From: Vagococcus penaei
Lineage (GTDB): Bacteria; Bacillota; Bacilli; Lactobacillales; Vagococcaceae
DNA: 64,000 nucleotides
Reading direction: 5' to 3'
NCBI RefSeq assembly: GCF_001998885.1
Contig: NZ_CP019609.1
Location: forward strand, 1,538,001 to 1,602,000
Positions 18,580-28,772 of this stretch are shown piece by piece (position 1 is the first letter of the stretch; each line of letters starts with the position of its first letter). Both the position numbers and the translations under genes were made by a program. Under the pieces are notes generated by a model. It was not told the DNA's origin. It saw nothing but the letters and a program-made list of their open reading frames with translations, and searched no databases.

Positions 18580-20382
18580 ATGAAGTATAAAAAACTTGCT
18601 AGTGTAGTAGCACTTGGTGCAGCAGTTACTGTTGGTCTAGCTGCGTGTGGTAGTAAAGATAGTGGAAAAGAAAGTAGCGGTGGAAAGAAAAAAAGTGAAG
18701 AGGTTCAAGATATCTCTAAGTTTCCAATTGAAACAAAAAATAAAGACAAAGCAACAGGTAAAGGTACATTAGATGTTGCCGTTGCCATGGATACTTCCTT
18801 CCAAGGATTATTCGATCCAGCATTTAATAAAGATGCATACGATTCAGAATTTATGGGACCAGCATTCGAATCATTATTCGGTTATGATGATAAGTTTCAA
18901 ATTGATGATAGTGGAGTTGCAACTCTTGATTTAGATAAAGATGCGAAGAAAGTGACGATTAAGTTAGTTAAGGATGCTAAGTGGACAGATGGTAAGCCAG
19001 TTGTTGCTGACGACATTATCCAACCATATCTAGTTATTGGAAATAAAGATTATCCTGGTACACGTTACGGAGCACAAATGCAAAAAATTATCGGTATGAA
19101 AGAATACCATGAAGGCAAAGCGGATAACATTTCAGGTATTAAGAAAATTGACGATAAAACAGTTGAAATTACTTATGAAAGTGTCGATCCTGGGATTTTA
19201 ACAGCTAGTGGTGATGGTGGTGCATGGCAAAATGCTATGCCAGCGCATATCTTTAAAGATATTCCTGTAAAAGACATGGAATCAAGTGATGCTGTCCGTA
19301 AAAATCCTGTCTCTTTTGGACCATACAAAATGGCTAAAATCACACGTGGTGAAAGTGTTGAATACACACCAAACGAGTATTACTATGGTGATAAGCCTCA
19401 ACTAGACAAAATTATTTTCCGTCAAACACCAACAAACTCTGTCGTTGAAGGTTTGAAAGCGAAAAAATATGACATGGTAATCTCAATGCCAACGGACACT
19501 TATCCATCTTACAAAGATGTTGAAGGATACGAAATGTTAGGTCGTCCAGAATTTAGTTACACGTATATTGGATTCAAAATGGGTAAATGGGATAAAGAAA
19601 AAGGTGGCGTATCTTATAACCCAGAAGCTAAGATGTCAAACAAATCATTACGTCAAGCAATGGCTTATGCTGTTGATAATCAAGCGGTTGGAGATAAATT
19701 CTATTACGGCTTGCGTTCGGGAGCTAACTCATTAATTCCGCCAGCATTAGGTGATTTTAACGATAAGGAATTAAAAGGTTACACACAAGACATCGACAAA
19801 GCTAACAAATTACTAGATGATGCTGGCTATAAGAAAAAAGATGGTGACGAGTTCCGTAGTGACCCAGATGGCAACAAATTAGAAATTAAGTTTGCTTCAA
19901 TGGCCGGTGGTGAAACAGCGCAACCATTAGCAGAGTACTACATGGATCAATGGAAAGCGATTGGCTTAGATGTAAAATTAGCAACTGGTCGTTTAATTGA
20001 CTTTAACCAATTCTATGATAAAGTTCAAAATGATGATCCAGAGATTGATGTATACCAAGCAGCCTGGTCTGTTGGTCTTAATCCATCTCAAACGTCATTA
20101 TATGGACCAACTGCAGCATTTAACTTCACGCGATTTGAATCTGAAGAAAACTCTAAACTATTGAGTGATATGGACTCAGATAAAGCATTTGATTCTGAGT
20201 ATCGTTTGAAAGTCTTTAAAGATTGGCAAAACTATGCACATGATGAAGCATTTGCCTTTCCTACATTATTCCGTAGTGAAATACTTCCAGTTAGTAAACG
20301 TGTAACAGACTTTAACTGGGATGTTGTTAAGGGCCGTGATGCATGGGCTAAGATTGGTGTAACATCTGATACAAGAGAATAA
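18580..20382 (+). CDS. oppA: Oligopeptide-binding lipoprotein OppA (copy 2)
   Basis: A second peptide-binding lipoprotein, closely similar to copy 1 over the whole length, with lipobox LAAC at Cys23. The start is ATG 18580, eight bases after AAGGGGG and aligned with copy 1; a TTG six bases upstream is too close to the ribosome site. It has its own promoter and terminator, so it can be expressed apart from the transporter and probably feeds the same OppBCDF channel with a different peptide range. Differences from copy 1 are scattered substitutions, with a short linker change after the lipobox. Confidence 0.94.
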   Translation: MKYKKLASVVALGAAVTVGLAACGSKDSGKESSGGKKKSEEVQDISKFPIETKNKDKATGKGTLDVAVAMDTSFQGLFDPAFNKDAYDSEFMGPAFESLFGYDDKFQIDDSGVATLDLDKDAKKVTIKLVKDAKWTDGKPVVADDIIQPYLVIGNKDYPGTRYGAQMQKIIGMKEYHEGKADNISGIKKIDDKTVEITYESVDPGILTASGDGGAWQNAMPAHIFKDIPVKDMESSDAVRKNPVSFGPYKMAKITRGESVEYTPNEYYYGDKPQLDKIIFRQTPTNSVVEGLKAKKYDMVISMPTDTYPSYKDVEGYEMLGRPEFSYTYIGFKMGKWDKEKGGVSYNPEAKMSNKSLRQAMAYAVDNQAVGDKFYYGLRSGANSLIPPALGDFNDKELKGYTQDIDKANKLLDDAGYKKKDGDEFRSDPDGNKLEIKFASMAGGETAQPLAEYYMDQWKAIGLDVKLATGRLIDFNQFYDKVQNDDPEIDVYQAAWSVGLNPSQTSLYGPTAAFNFTRFESEENSKLLSDMDSDKAFDSEYRLKVFKDWQNYAHDEAFAFPTLFRSEILPVSKRVTDFNWDVVKGRDAWAKIGVTSDTRE

Positions 20383-20397
20383 TAAATAAGCACATTT

Positions 20398-20443
20398 AAA
20401 ACTATCAATTTAGGAAATCTTCCTAAATTGATAGTTTTTATTT
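20398..20443 (+). terminator. Intrinsic terminator after oppA2
   Basis: Long stem with arms AAAACTATCAATTTAGG and CCTAAATTGATAGTTTT, a 7-base loop and a T-rich tail. Confidence 0.9.
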
Positions 20444-20505
20444 TAAATCACAAAAAAACCAAGTATAATAAGAGATGTTCAGTATAAAAGAAGGGATGTC
20501 AGATT

Positions 20506-21210
20506 ATGCACGAAGAATTATTAGCTTTACTGAAAAAGACTTATGATGTGAGCTTTAAAGATATTGATTTATTAGCTCAAGCTTTTACGCATTCATCCTA
20601 TGTGAATGAGCATCGACATTTGGAATTAACCGATAATGAACGTCTAGAATTTTTAGGAGATGCTGTATTAGAATTAATTGTTTCAGATTATCTATACAAG
20701 CATTTTACCGACTTACCTGAAGGGAAATTGACAAAATTGCGTGCAACAATTGTCAAAGAAGATTCATTAGCACAATTTGCTAAAGATTGTGGTTTTGATA
20801 AGTATGTTCGTTTGGGTAAGGGGGAAGAAAATTCTCGTGGTCGTGAGCGGTCATCATTATTATGCGATTTGTTTGAATCTTTCTTAGGTGCTTTATATTT
20901 AGACCAAGGTATGACGAAAGCAAGAGCATTTATTTATCAAGTGGTTATTCCAAAAATCGAATCAGGTGCTTTTTCACATGAGATGGATCATAAGACTGTC
21001 TTACAAGAAGTATTACAAAAAAACGGTGACATTTTAATTGAGTACTGTTTAGTTAATGAAGAAGGTCCCGCACATAATCGAATTTTTTACGTTGAAGTTA
21101 GTGCAGATAAAAAAGTATTAGGGACTGGTTTTGGTAAATCTAAGAAAACTGCGGAACAAAAAGCGGCAGAAGTTGCGCTGGCAGCGCTAGCTGAAAAAAC
21201 AGATAAGTAA
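20506..21210 (+). CDS. rnc: Ribonuclease III
   Basis: Double-strand-specific endoribonuclease that processes rRNA precursors and structured mRNAs. The signature [11 protein letters not shown] is at residues 45-55 and the second acidic site is in [15 protein letters not shown]-terminal double-stranded RNA-binding domain (from about 160) ends in [18 protein letters not shown]. Length 234 is normal. It lies 31 bases before smc, the Bacillus order rnc-smc-ftsY. Confidence 0.98.
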   Translation: MHEELLALLKKTYDVSFKDIDLLAQAFTHSSYVNEHRHLELTDNERLEFLGDAVLELIVSDYLYKHFTDLPEGKLTKLRATIVKEDSLAQFAKDCGFDKYVRLGKGEENSRGRERSSLLCDLFESFLGALYLDQGMTKARAFIYQVVIPKIESGAFSHEMDHKTVLQEVLQKNGDILIEYCLVNEEGPAHNRIFYVEVSADKKVLGTGFGKSKKTAEQKAAEVALAALAEKTDK

Positions 21211-21241
21211 TTAAGATAAGTGGGAAGGGGTCTTAAATTAA

Positions 21242-24200
21242 GTGCATTTAAAACGATTAGAGATAGCAGGCTTCAAGTCTTTCGCTGATCGCACAGTTAT
21301 TGAATTTAATCATGGGTTAACCGCTGTTGTGGGGCCAAATGGGAGTGGAAAAAGTAATATTACAGAAGCCATTCGTTGGGTACTAGGGGAACAGTCAGCA
21401 AAAAATTTACGTGGTGGTAAAATGCCTGACGTAATTTTTGCTGGCTCTTCTTCGCGTTCGCCCTTAAATGTGGCTGAAGTAACGGTTGTCTTAGACAATA
21501 CAGAACAAACTTTACCGATTGATTACAATGAAGTGAGTGTGACGAGACGATTAACACGTTCTGGCGAGAGTGATTTTTTTATTAATAAACAAGCTTGCCG
21601 TTTAAAAGATATTGTTAATTTATTTATGGATTCTGGCTTAGGTCGAGAATCATTTTCGATTATTTCTCAAGGGAAAGTTGAGGCAATATTTAATAGCAAA
21701 CCGGAAGAACGTCGAGGTGTGTTTGAAGAAGCTGCGGGTGTCCTAAAATATAAAACACGTAAAAAAGAAGCTGAACGTAAATTAGTTGAAACCGATGATA
21801 ACTTAAGTCGTGTGACCGATATTATATTTGAGTTAGAAAGTCAAAAGGATACACTAGCTGAACAAAGTGAACGTGCGAAAAAATTTCTACTTTTAAAAGA
21901 AGAACTCAAAGAAATTGATAGTCAAGTAACTGTAGAGCAAATGGCTAGAATGAAAGAGGCATATGATGACAAAACGTCAGAATTGGAAATGATTCAGACT
22001 GTTGTTGTGACAGAACAACAGCAGATAAGTCAAATTGAAGAGCAGTTGTCACACGCACGTGACAAAAGGGATCAATTGGATGTATTGTTACAAACGCTCC
22101 AGTCTGAACTATTGACCGTTACGCAAACATATGAGCAAATTGAGGGTCAAAAAAATGTATTGGAAGAACGCCAAAAATATTCGGAACAATCAGCAGGTCA
22201 ATACCAACAAGCTTTACTCACTTTACAACAGGTGATTCGTGAGACTCAAGAAGATATTTTGGCAATCCAAGCTGAGAAACAACAATTACAAGTCGAGAAA
22301 AAAAGTCTCACGACGACTATCGCTGAATTAACACAGATGGAAAAGGTATTAAGTCAATCATCCAAAGAACAACTAGCAGATTTGCGTGGTGATTACGTTG
22401 ATGTGATGCAACAACAAACCAACATTAACAATGATTTAAAACATTTAGAAAAGCAATATGAGCAGGAAACACGTCGGAATAAAAAAGATTTAGATCGCTA
22501 CGAAGAACTTTTGACGTTAGAGAATGATGCGAAAGCGCGTCAGGAAGTATTGAAGACTAGTCAAATAAACCATCAAACGTATCTTGAAAAGTTATTGGTA
22601 ACTTTTCAACAGGAACAAGCAAATTATCAAGCATTAAAAGAAGCGGTTCAAACAAATGAGCGTCAAATGTATGATGCGTTAAAAATTCTACAACAGGCAC
22701 AAGCTAAAGAGAAAAGTTTAAAAGATTTACAAGAAAATTATGCAGGTTATTATCAAGGTGTGCGTTCAGTCTTAAAGGAAAAACAGCAACTACCGGGGAT
22801 TATTGGTGCTGTCGCTGAATTAATCACGGTACCTAACGAATTTAGTCTAGCTATTGAAACAGCCTTAGGTGCTGCAGCGCAACATATTGTCGTGTCAGAT
22901 GAAGCTAGCGCTCGTCAGGGCATTACATTTTTAAAGCAGAAAAGAGCAGGACGTGCAACATTTTTACCATTGACGACAATTAAATCCCGTATTATGCCTG
23001 AAACGTCACGACAACAAGCACAAAAAATTAGTGGATTCATTGGAGTGGCTAGTGAGTTGGTAACTTATGAGTCAACAGTGCAGTCAATTATCCAAAATGT
23101 TTTAGGAGTCACGATTATTGCGAAAGACTTAGCCTCAGCGAATGCATTGGCACAAGCTTTGAGCTATAAATATCGAGTGGTCTCACTTGAGGGCGATGTG
23201 ATGAATCCAGGTGGGTCAATGACTGGTGGTGCGACTAAAAAAGGCCAAAGTAGTAATTTGTTTAATCAAACGAACGATTTACAAACGTTAGCACAACAAA
23301 TTAGCCAAATGCGAGATATGTACCAACGGAAAGAACAAGACGTTTTAACTAAAAAAGCAGCACTTCAAGCGCTAGAACAGACATTAGATAAATTACGTCA
23401 GGATGGCGAAGAGGCGAGATTACAAGAGCAGTCTTTCGTTAATGAGGTACAAAAAGTCGAACAAATGATTCTTCAATATAGTAAAGAACGCCGAGCTTTT
23501 GAGTATGAAAAACAAGAATTACAGCGATTTTTAGTGTTGTATCAAGAAGAAAAAGAGCAACTGGAAGAGGCACGAATAGAGTTGCAAAAAAAACGTGAAC
23601 TATTGGATCAACTAATGAATCAGACGGATCAACAAGCGGAAGACAACAGTCGCAAACGTGATGATGTCAAGTCACAATTAGCAACGAAACAATCAGAGCT
23701 AGCTGTCATGACAGAACGTATGACGCATCTGTCAACACGTTACAAGGAAAAAACAGCACAATTAACTGAATTAGAGTCAGAATTAGCTCGATCTCAGGAA
23801 CAACTTAAGTCAGAATCTGGTGAGCAACTGACACATTCAGAACGTAATCAACTATTAGAAGAGAAAATGATTCAATTAAGACAACAGCGTGAAGAAATTA
23901 TGGTACGATTGGAAGAGACACGGGCATCACGTGAAGCGATTCATCAGACGATTACAATACACGATCAGGAGTTAGGACGAAAAAACAAAGTCTTACAACA
24001 AGAAACAGATCGTAAAATTGCGATTGAAGTAGCACGCAAACAAGCGGATATTACACTTGACCGTTTGACGACTTATTTAACTGAAGAATATCAAACCAAT
24101 TATGATTCAGTGAAAGATACCTTAGGGCCTGTCGTTGACTTTGAACAAGGAAAAAAACGGATTAATGAATTGAAGCAGATGTTGAAAATGCTAGGGACAG

Positions 24201-24811
24201 TTAATCTTCAAGCGATTGATGATTATAATGAGTTACTTGAACGTTATCAATTTTTAGTGAGTCAACGTGATGACTTGCTTAATGCAAAAGAGGCTTTATA
24301 TACAACGATGTCTGAGATGGATCAATTAGTTATTGAGAAGTTCCACGATGTCTTCAGTGATATTCGCCATGAATTTCAACAAGTATTTCCTAATATGTTT
24401 GGTGGGGGGCATGCGGATTTAACGTTAACGGACCCGACGGATTTATTAAATACGGGCATTGATATTGTCGCACAACCGCCGGGTAAAAAATTACAACAGC
24501 TAAGTCTTCTATCTGGTGGTGAACGAGCGTTAACAGCTATTGCATTGTTATTCGCCATTATTCAAGCGCGACCTGTGCCATTTTGTATTTTAGATGAGGT
24601 CGAGGCAGCCTTAGATGATGCCAATGTGACTCGCTATGGTAACTATTTACGTAACTTTGGTGATAACCGGCAATTTATTGTCATTACTCATCGTAAAGGA
24701 ACAATGGAAGCAGCTGATATTTTATATGGCGTCGCAATGCAAGAGTCTGGGGTATCTAAAATTGTTTCAGTTCACATGGAAGATTTTACAATCGATAGTC
24801 ACGAAAATTAG
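21242..24811 (+). CDS. smc: Chromosome segregation ATPase Smc
   Basis: A 1189-residue SMC protein that compacts and separates chromosomes with ScpA and ScpB (not in this window). The N-terminal head has Walker A GPNGSGKSN (residues 31-39). Two long Gln/Glu/Lys-rich coiled coils flank a hinge at about 500-660 (LPGIIGAVAEL..MNPGGSMTGGA). The C-terminal head has LSGGERALTAIALLFAI and Walker B FCILDEVEAALDDANV. It starts at GTG 21242 behind GGAAGGGG. No breaks are seen. Confidence 0.98.
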   Translation: MHLKRLEIAGFKSFADRTVIEFNHGLTAVVGPNGSGKSNITEAIRWVLGEQSAKNLRGGKMPDVIFAGSSSRSPLNVAEVTVVLDNTEQTLPIDYNEVSVTRRLTRSGESDFFINKQACRLKDIVNLFMDSGLGRESFSIISQGKVEAIFNSKPEERRGVFEEAAGVLKYKTRKKEAERKLVETDDNLSRVTDIIFELESQKDTLAEQSERAKKFLLLKEELKEIDSQVTVEQMARMKEAYDDKTSELEMIQTVVVTEQQQISQIEEQLSHARDKRDQLDVLLQTLQSELLTVTQTYEQIEGQKNVLEERQKYSEQSAGQYQQALLTLQQVIRETQEDILAIQAEKQQLQVEKKSLTTTIAELTQMEKVLSQSSKEQLADLRGDYVDVMQQQTNINNDLKHLEKQYEQETRRNKKDLDRYEELLTLENDAKARQEVLKTSQINHQTYLEKLLVTFQQEQANYQALKEAVQTNERQMYDALKILQQAQAKEKSLKDLQENYAGYYQGVRSVLKEKQQLPGIIGAVAELITVPNEFSLAIETALGAAAQHIVVSDEASARQGITFLKQKRAGRATFLPLTTIKSRIMPETSRQQAQKISGFIGVASELVTYESTVQSIIQNVLGVTIIAKDLASANALAQALSYKYRVVSLEGDVMNPGGSMTGGATKKGQSSNLFNQTNDLQTLAQQISQMRDMYQRKEQDVLTKKAALQALEQTLDKLRQDGEEARLQEQSFVNEVQKVEQMILQYSKERRAFEYEKQELQRFLVLYQEEKEQLEEARIELQKKRELLDQLMNQTDQQAEDNSRKRDDVKSQLATKQSELAVMTERMTHLSTRYKEKTAQLTELESELARSQEQLKSESGEQLTHSERNQLLEEKMIQLRQQREEIMVRLEETRASREAIHQTITIHDQELGRKNKVLQQETDRKIAIEVARKQADITLDRLTTYLTEEYQTNYDSVKDTLGPVVDFEQGKKRINELKQMLKMLGTVNLQAIDDYNELLERYQFLVSQRDDLLNAKEALYTTMSEMDQLVIEKFHDVFSDIRHEFQQVFPNMFGGGHADLTLTDPTDLLNTGIDIVAQPPGKKLQQLSLLSGGERALTAIALLFAIIQARPVPFCILDEVEAALDDANVTRYGNYLRNFGDNRQFIVITHRKGTMEAADILYGVAMQESGVSKIVSVHMEDFTIDSHEN

Positions 24812-24831
24812 GTGCGAAGGAGATGGAACGA

Positions 24832-25653
24832 GTGATTAAATTAATTGCAATTGATTTAGATGGTACGTTATTAAAAGATGATAAAACAATTTCTGATCGT
24901 AACAAGCAAGCCTTAGTTCAAGCTAAGCGTGAGGGTGTTAAAGTAGTAATTTGCACAGGACGTCCGTTGATAGCTATTGAACCAATTCTTGACCGATTAG
25001 AATTACGTGATGCAGGTGATTATAGTATCACATTTAATGGTGGAGCCATTCAAAAAAATGACACCGGTGAAGAAATTTTTTCTGATTCATTAAGTTTAGC
25101 TGATGTTAAAGAAACTGCGGAATTAATGACGACATTAGATTTACCTTTAGATGTTTTGTCTAAAGACCAATGTATTCACATACCAACTGCAACTGCAACA
25201 CACCAGTCAATTTATGAAACCTTAAATCCACTATTGACTTTTGTTCATCAGACGACAGCTAGTTTAACGGAAACACAGATTTTTAATAAAATGGTAGTTG
25301 GTGTGGCTCAGTCTTATCTAGATCAACAAATTAGTAACATTCCTAATGAATTTCATGCTAAGTTTAATATCATGAAATCACGGCCTAACTTATTAGAAAT
25401 CTTACCCAAAACTGTTAGTAAGGCAAATGGTATTCAAAAATTAACAGATATTTTAGGTATTAAACAGAGTGAAGTTATGGCGCTAGGTGATGAAGAAAAT
25501 GATGAATCGATGATTGAATATGCAGGGTTAGGCGTCGTCATGGAAAATGGCAATGTTGAATTAAAAAAAATCGCACAGTACATTGCGCCATCAAATGAAG
25601 AAGATGGTGTTGCGGTAGCTGTTGAGAAATTTGTGTTAAAAGGAGAGAAATAA
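24832..25653 (+). CDS. Cof-type HAD-superfamily phosphatase
   Basis: A cytosolic sugar-phosphate or nucleotide phosphatase of the Cof/HAD-IIB class; the substrate is unknown. Motif I is IDLDGTLL, motif II is CTGRP, and motif IV is GDEENDESM, with the large cap domain between them. The GTG at 24832 is nine bases after AAGGAG and gives a normal HAD N-terminus (VIKLIAIDLDGT); an ATG at 24823 directly abuts that site and is less likely. It is wedged between smc and ftsY and is probably co-transcribed with them. Confidence 0.88.
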   Translation: MIKLIAIDLDGTLLKDDKTISDRNKQALVQAKREGVKVVICTGRPLIAIEPILDRLELRDAGDYSITFNGGAIQKNDTGEEIFSDSLSLADVKETAELMTTLDLPLDVLSKDQCIHIPTATATHQSIYETLNPLLTFVHQTTASLTETQIFNKMVVGVAQSYLDQQISNIPNEFHAKFNIMKSRPNLLEILPKTVSKANGIQKLTDILGIKQSEVMALGDEENDESMIEYAGLGVVMENGNVELKKIAQYIAPSNEEDGVAVAVEKFVLKGEK

Positions 25654-26970
25654 ATGGGCATTTTTGATAAAATCAAAAAAGCAGTCTTTGGTGAGAAACA
25701 AGAAGAAACGCTTGAAAAACATATTGAAGAAAATGAGAAAGAAGCCATTGATTTAACTGAGACGGACCATCAAAAATCAGAAAATGACAGTATGTCGGAT
25801 TCTGGTATTACCAATGAGGATATTGAAGAAGCTGTTCGTGGAGAGGAAAATGAGCCAGTTCATCCCGAAACTCCTGAAAAGCAGGCGGAAATTGATGAAG
25901 ATATCGATGAAGCAGTTGAAGCTGAAGTTGATGCGACAGAAATGCAGATTGTTGAAAAAACACCTGAGCCTGAAATAGAGGAACCAAGTATTCAAAAGGT
26001 TGAAGAAACTGTTGAAGTAGAACCACAAAATACAACGGATAAATACGATAAAGGTCTGGAAAAATCACGTAAAACTTTTGGTAGTTTTATGAATAAATTA
26101 TTTGCTAACTTCCGAATGGTTGATGACGAATTTTTTGAAGATTTAGAAGAAGCTTTAATCGGTGCTGATGTTGGCTTTGATGTTGCTATGCGAATCTCTG
26201 ATGAATTACAAGAAGAGGTTAAGTTAAAAAACGTCAAGAAACAAGCAGATATTGAAAAAGTTATTGTTGAAAAATTGGTTGAACTGTATGATGCAGACGG
26301 TGAAGAGGAAAATAATGCTGTTAACCTACAAACAGATGGTCCGACAATTATCTTATTTGTTGGTGTCAATGGAGTCGGTAAGACAACTAGTATTGGTAAA
26401 TTAGCTTATCGATATAAACAAGAAGGTAAAAAAGTGTTGTTAGCAGCAGCAGACACCTTCCGTGCAGGTGCGATTGATCAGTTAGTTGTTTGGGGTGAAC
26501 GTGCTGGAGTGGAAGTTGTGAGACATGCAGCGGGTAGTGATCCAGCTGCCGTCGTTTTTGATGCAGTTGATAAAACTAAAAAAGAAGGCTATGACGTGTT
26601 GCTAGTTGACACGGCTGGCCGTTTGCAAAATAAAGTGAATTTAATGAAAGAATTAGAAAAAATGAAGCGTATCATTGAACGTGAATACCCATCGGCACCA
26701 CATGAAGTGTTGCTTGTTGTGGACGCGACAACTGGACAAAATGCTTTAATTCAAGCAAAACAATTTAAAGATACGACAGATGTCACGGGAATTGTTCTAT
26801 CAAAATTAGATGGAACAGCCAAAGGTGGTATTGTGTTAGCTATTCGTAATGAACTACATCTACCTGTGAAATTAGTTGGTTTAGGCGAAGGGATTAATGA
26901 TTTGGAAAACTTTGAGCCAAATCAATTTGTCTACGGTCTCTTTAAGGATGTTATTGAGCAGTATGCTTAA
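25654..26970 (+). CDS. ftsY: Signal recognition particle receptor FtsY
   Basis: GTPase that docks ribosome-SRP complexes at the membrane for co-translational insertion. The first 130 residues form a very acidic, repetitive tail (membrane/translocon-contacting A domain). The NG domain follows: GVNGVGKTT (237-245), DTFRAGAIDQL, DTAGRLQNK and SKLDGTAKGG. It starts at ATG 25654, one base after the HAD stop, with AAAGGAGAG before it. Length 438 is long for the NG core because of the acidic tail, which is common in this group. Confidence 0.97.
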   Translation: MGIFDKIKKAVFGEKQEETLEKHIEENEKEAIDLTETDHQKSENDSMSDSGITNEDIEEAVRGEENEPVHPETPEKQAEIDEDIDEAVEAEVDATEMQIVEKTPEPEIEEPSIQKVEETVEVEPQNTTDKYDKGLEKSRKTFGSFMNKLFANFRMVDDEFFEDLEEALIGADVGFDVAMRISDELQEEVKLKNVKKQADIEKVIVEKLVELYDADGEEENNAVNLQTDGPTIILFVGVNGVGKTTSIGKLAYRYKQEGKKVLLAAADTFRAGAIDQLVVWGERAGVEVVRHAAGSDPAAVVFDAVDKTKKEGYDVLLVDTAGRLQNKVNLMKELEKMKRIIEREYPSAPHEVLLVVDATTGQNALIQAKQFKDTTDVTGIVLSKLDGTAKGGIVLAIRNELHLPVKLVGLGEGINDLENFEPNQFVYGLFKDVIEQYA

Positions 26971-26977
26971 AAAAATC

Positions 26978-27018
26978 AAACAGTCATTTACATAATGTAT
27001 AATGACTGTTTTTTTTCG
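26978..27018 (+). terminator. Intrinsic terminator after ftsY
   Basis: Arms AAACAGTCATT and AATGACTGTTT around a 12-base loop, followed by an unbroken T-run. Confidence 0.9.
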
Positions 27019-27021
27019 TTT

Positions 27022-27065
27022 CAATCAAAAATATGATTGCTTTTGAATGAATGTGACGGTATAAT
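27022..27065 (+). promoter_or_regulatory. fru operon promoter with overlapping operator
   Basis: TTGCTT (27037-27042), 17 bases, TATAAT (27060-27065). A perfect inverted repeat CAATCA-AAAATA-TGATTG (27022-27039) runs into the -35 box. This is a good candidate for the binding site of the DeoR-family repressor encoded just downstream. Confidence 0.7.
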
Positions 27066-27086
27066 AAGATTATGGAGTTGGTTAAT

Positions 27087-27836
27087 ATGTTGACAGAAGA
27101 AAGAAAAAATGAAATTCTGCGATTATTAGAGTTGAAAGATATTGTGAAAAATCGTGATTTAATGGATAGGTTGGATGTTTCTGAGTCCACTATTCGTCGT
27201 GATTTACAAGAAATGGAAGAAGAAAATCTCCTGTCACGAATTCATGGTGGTGCTAAACGAATTATTAAATTAGAACCAGAATTAACGATGATTGAAAAAT
27301 CAGTCAAAAACACGCAAGAAAAGAAAAAAATTGCAGCTTATGCGGCATCATTAGTAAATGATGGAGACTATATCTATTTGGATGCTGGGACAACGACTTA
27401 TGACATGCTCCCTTACTTGCAAACAAAAGATTGTCATGTCATTACCAATTCAGTGTATCACGCGACATTGAGTGTTGATATTGGGTTGCCAACAATTATT
27501 GTTGGAGGCGAAATTCGGCAAAAAACGAAATCAATTGTGAGTCACACGAGCATTGAACAATTACAAGCTTATTATTTTGACAAAGCATTCATGGGAGTCA
27601 ACGGTATTCATATTGATTATGGTTATACTACAGCTGACCCATATGAAGCACAAGCTAAAAAAATTGCGATTGGTCAAGCCCAAAGATCTTATATTTTAGC
27701 TGATTCAACGAAGTTTAATAAAGTCAATTTTTCAAAAGTGACTGATATTGAAGCAGCAAGTATCATTACAACAACTGTTCCAGATGAAATTAAGCATAAA
27801 TTAACGGAGTTAACGACAATCAAGGAGGTAGATTAA
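27087..27836 (+). CDS. fruR: DeoR-family transcriptional regulator of the fructose operon
   Basis: A 249-residue DeoR-type repressor. The N-terminal helix-turn-helix reads MLTEERKNEILRLL..LMDRLDVSESTIRRDLQEME, followed by ISRIHGGA; the C-terminal sugar-phosphate sensor domain shows YIYLDAGTTTYDM and MGVNGIHIDYGYTT. ATG 27087 is nine bases after GGAG and gives the canonical DeoR start; an ATG at 27072 is upstream of that site. Its position ahead of fruK and fruA points to control by fructose-1-phosphate, as in relatives. Confidence 0.9.
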   Translation: MLTEERKNEILRLLELKDIVKNRDLMDRLDVSESTIRRDLQEMEEENLLSRIHGGAKRIIKLEPELTMIEKSVKNTQEKKKIAAYAASLVNDGDYIYLDAGTTTYDMLPYLQTKDCHVITNSVYHATLSVDIGLPTIIVGGEIRQKTKSIVSHTSIEQLQAYYFDKAFMGVNGIHIDYGYTTADPYEAQAKKIAIGQAQRSYILADSTKFNKVNFSKVTDIEAASIITTTVPDEIKHKLTELTTIKEVD

Positions 27837-28751
27837 ATGATTTACACTGTTACACTAAATCCAGCTATTGACTATGTCATTCGAGTACCTGAATTTAAGA
27901 CTGACCAATTAAATAAAACAACTGAGGAATTTAAATTTCCTGGTGGTAAAGGAATTAATGTATCGCGCATTTTAAAAAATTTAGGAACGGAATCAATTAA
28001 TCTAGGTTTTATTGGTGGATTTACAGGTTCTTTTGTGAAAGATGCTTTAGCTCAAGAAGACTTACGCACAGATTTTGTCGAAGTATCAGAAGATACGCGT
28101 ATTAATATTAAACTAAAAAGTGATGTTGAAACAGAAATTAATGGGCAAGGACCAACTATATCGGCAGATTCCTTAGCTGAGTTGAAAGCACAGCTTGCTC
28201 GAACAACTGAAAAAGATTTAGTTGTCTTTTCGGGAAGTATTCCTAAAGGATTACCTCATGATGTTTACAATGAGTTAATTCAGGTAGTAAAAGAAAATAA
28301 TGCACATTTTGTTGTCGATATTAGCAGTGATTCACTGTTTGACATTCTACCGTTTGGACCAGAATTTATTAAACCTAACCATCATGAATTGGCTGATTTA
28401 TTTGATGTTACGTTTAATTCGATTGAGGACATGATTCCATACGGTAAAAAATTGATTGAGATGGGTTCTAAAAATGTCTTGATTTCCATGGGTGGAGACG
28501 GAGCACTTCTTTTCACTCAGTCAGGTGTCTATCGTGCACCAGGCTTAAAAGGGAAACTTAAAAATTCAGTAGGTGCAGGTGATTCAATGGTTGCGGGCTT
28601 TGTTAATGAGTTTGTTAAGTCAAATGATAGCATTGAAGCCTTTAAATATGGTGTAGCTGCTGGTAGTGCAACAGCATTTAGTGATGACTTAGCAACTGGC
28701 GAAGCTATTCTATCGCTCGTATCAGATGTAGCTATTGAGCAAGTAAAATAA
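27837..28751 (+). CDS. fruK: 1-phosphofructokinase
   Basis: PfkB-family kinase that converts fructose-1-phosphate to fructose-1,6-bisphosphate. Motifs are TLNPAIDYVIRV, FPGGKGINVSRIL (PfkB signature 1) and NSVGAGDSMVAGF (signature 2, catalytic Asp). Length 304 is normal. It starts on the base after the fruR stop, with AAGGAGG inside fruR. Tagatose-6-phosphate kinase is a related alternative, but the neighbour fruA settles it. Confidence 0.94.
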   Translation: MIYTVTLNPAIDYVIRVPEFKTDQLNKTTEEFKFPGGKGINVSRILKNLGTESINLGFIGGFTGSFVKDALAQEDLRTDFVEVSEDTRINIKLKSDVETEINGQGPTISADSLAELKAQLARTTEKDLVVFSGSIPKGLPHDVYNELIQVVKENNAHFVVDISSDSLFDILPFGPEFIKPNHHELADLFDVTFNSIEDMIPYGKKLIEMGSKNVLISMGGDGALLFTQSGVYRAPGLKGKLKNSVGAGDSMVAGFVNEFVKSNDSIEAFKYGVAAGSATAFSDDLATGEAILSLVSDVAIEQVK

Positions 28752-28772
28752 AAAAAGAAGGACGGGTCAAAG

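Noticed and set aside
25777-26369. Several overlapping frames in the acidic region of ftsY
   Set aside because: The repetitive GAA/GAT codon use keeps other frames open; these are shadows of the FtsY acidic domain.
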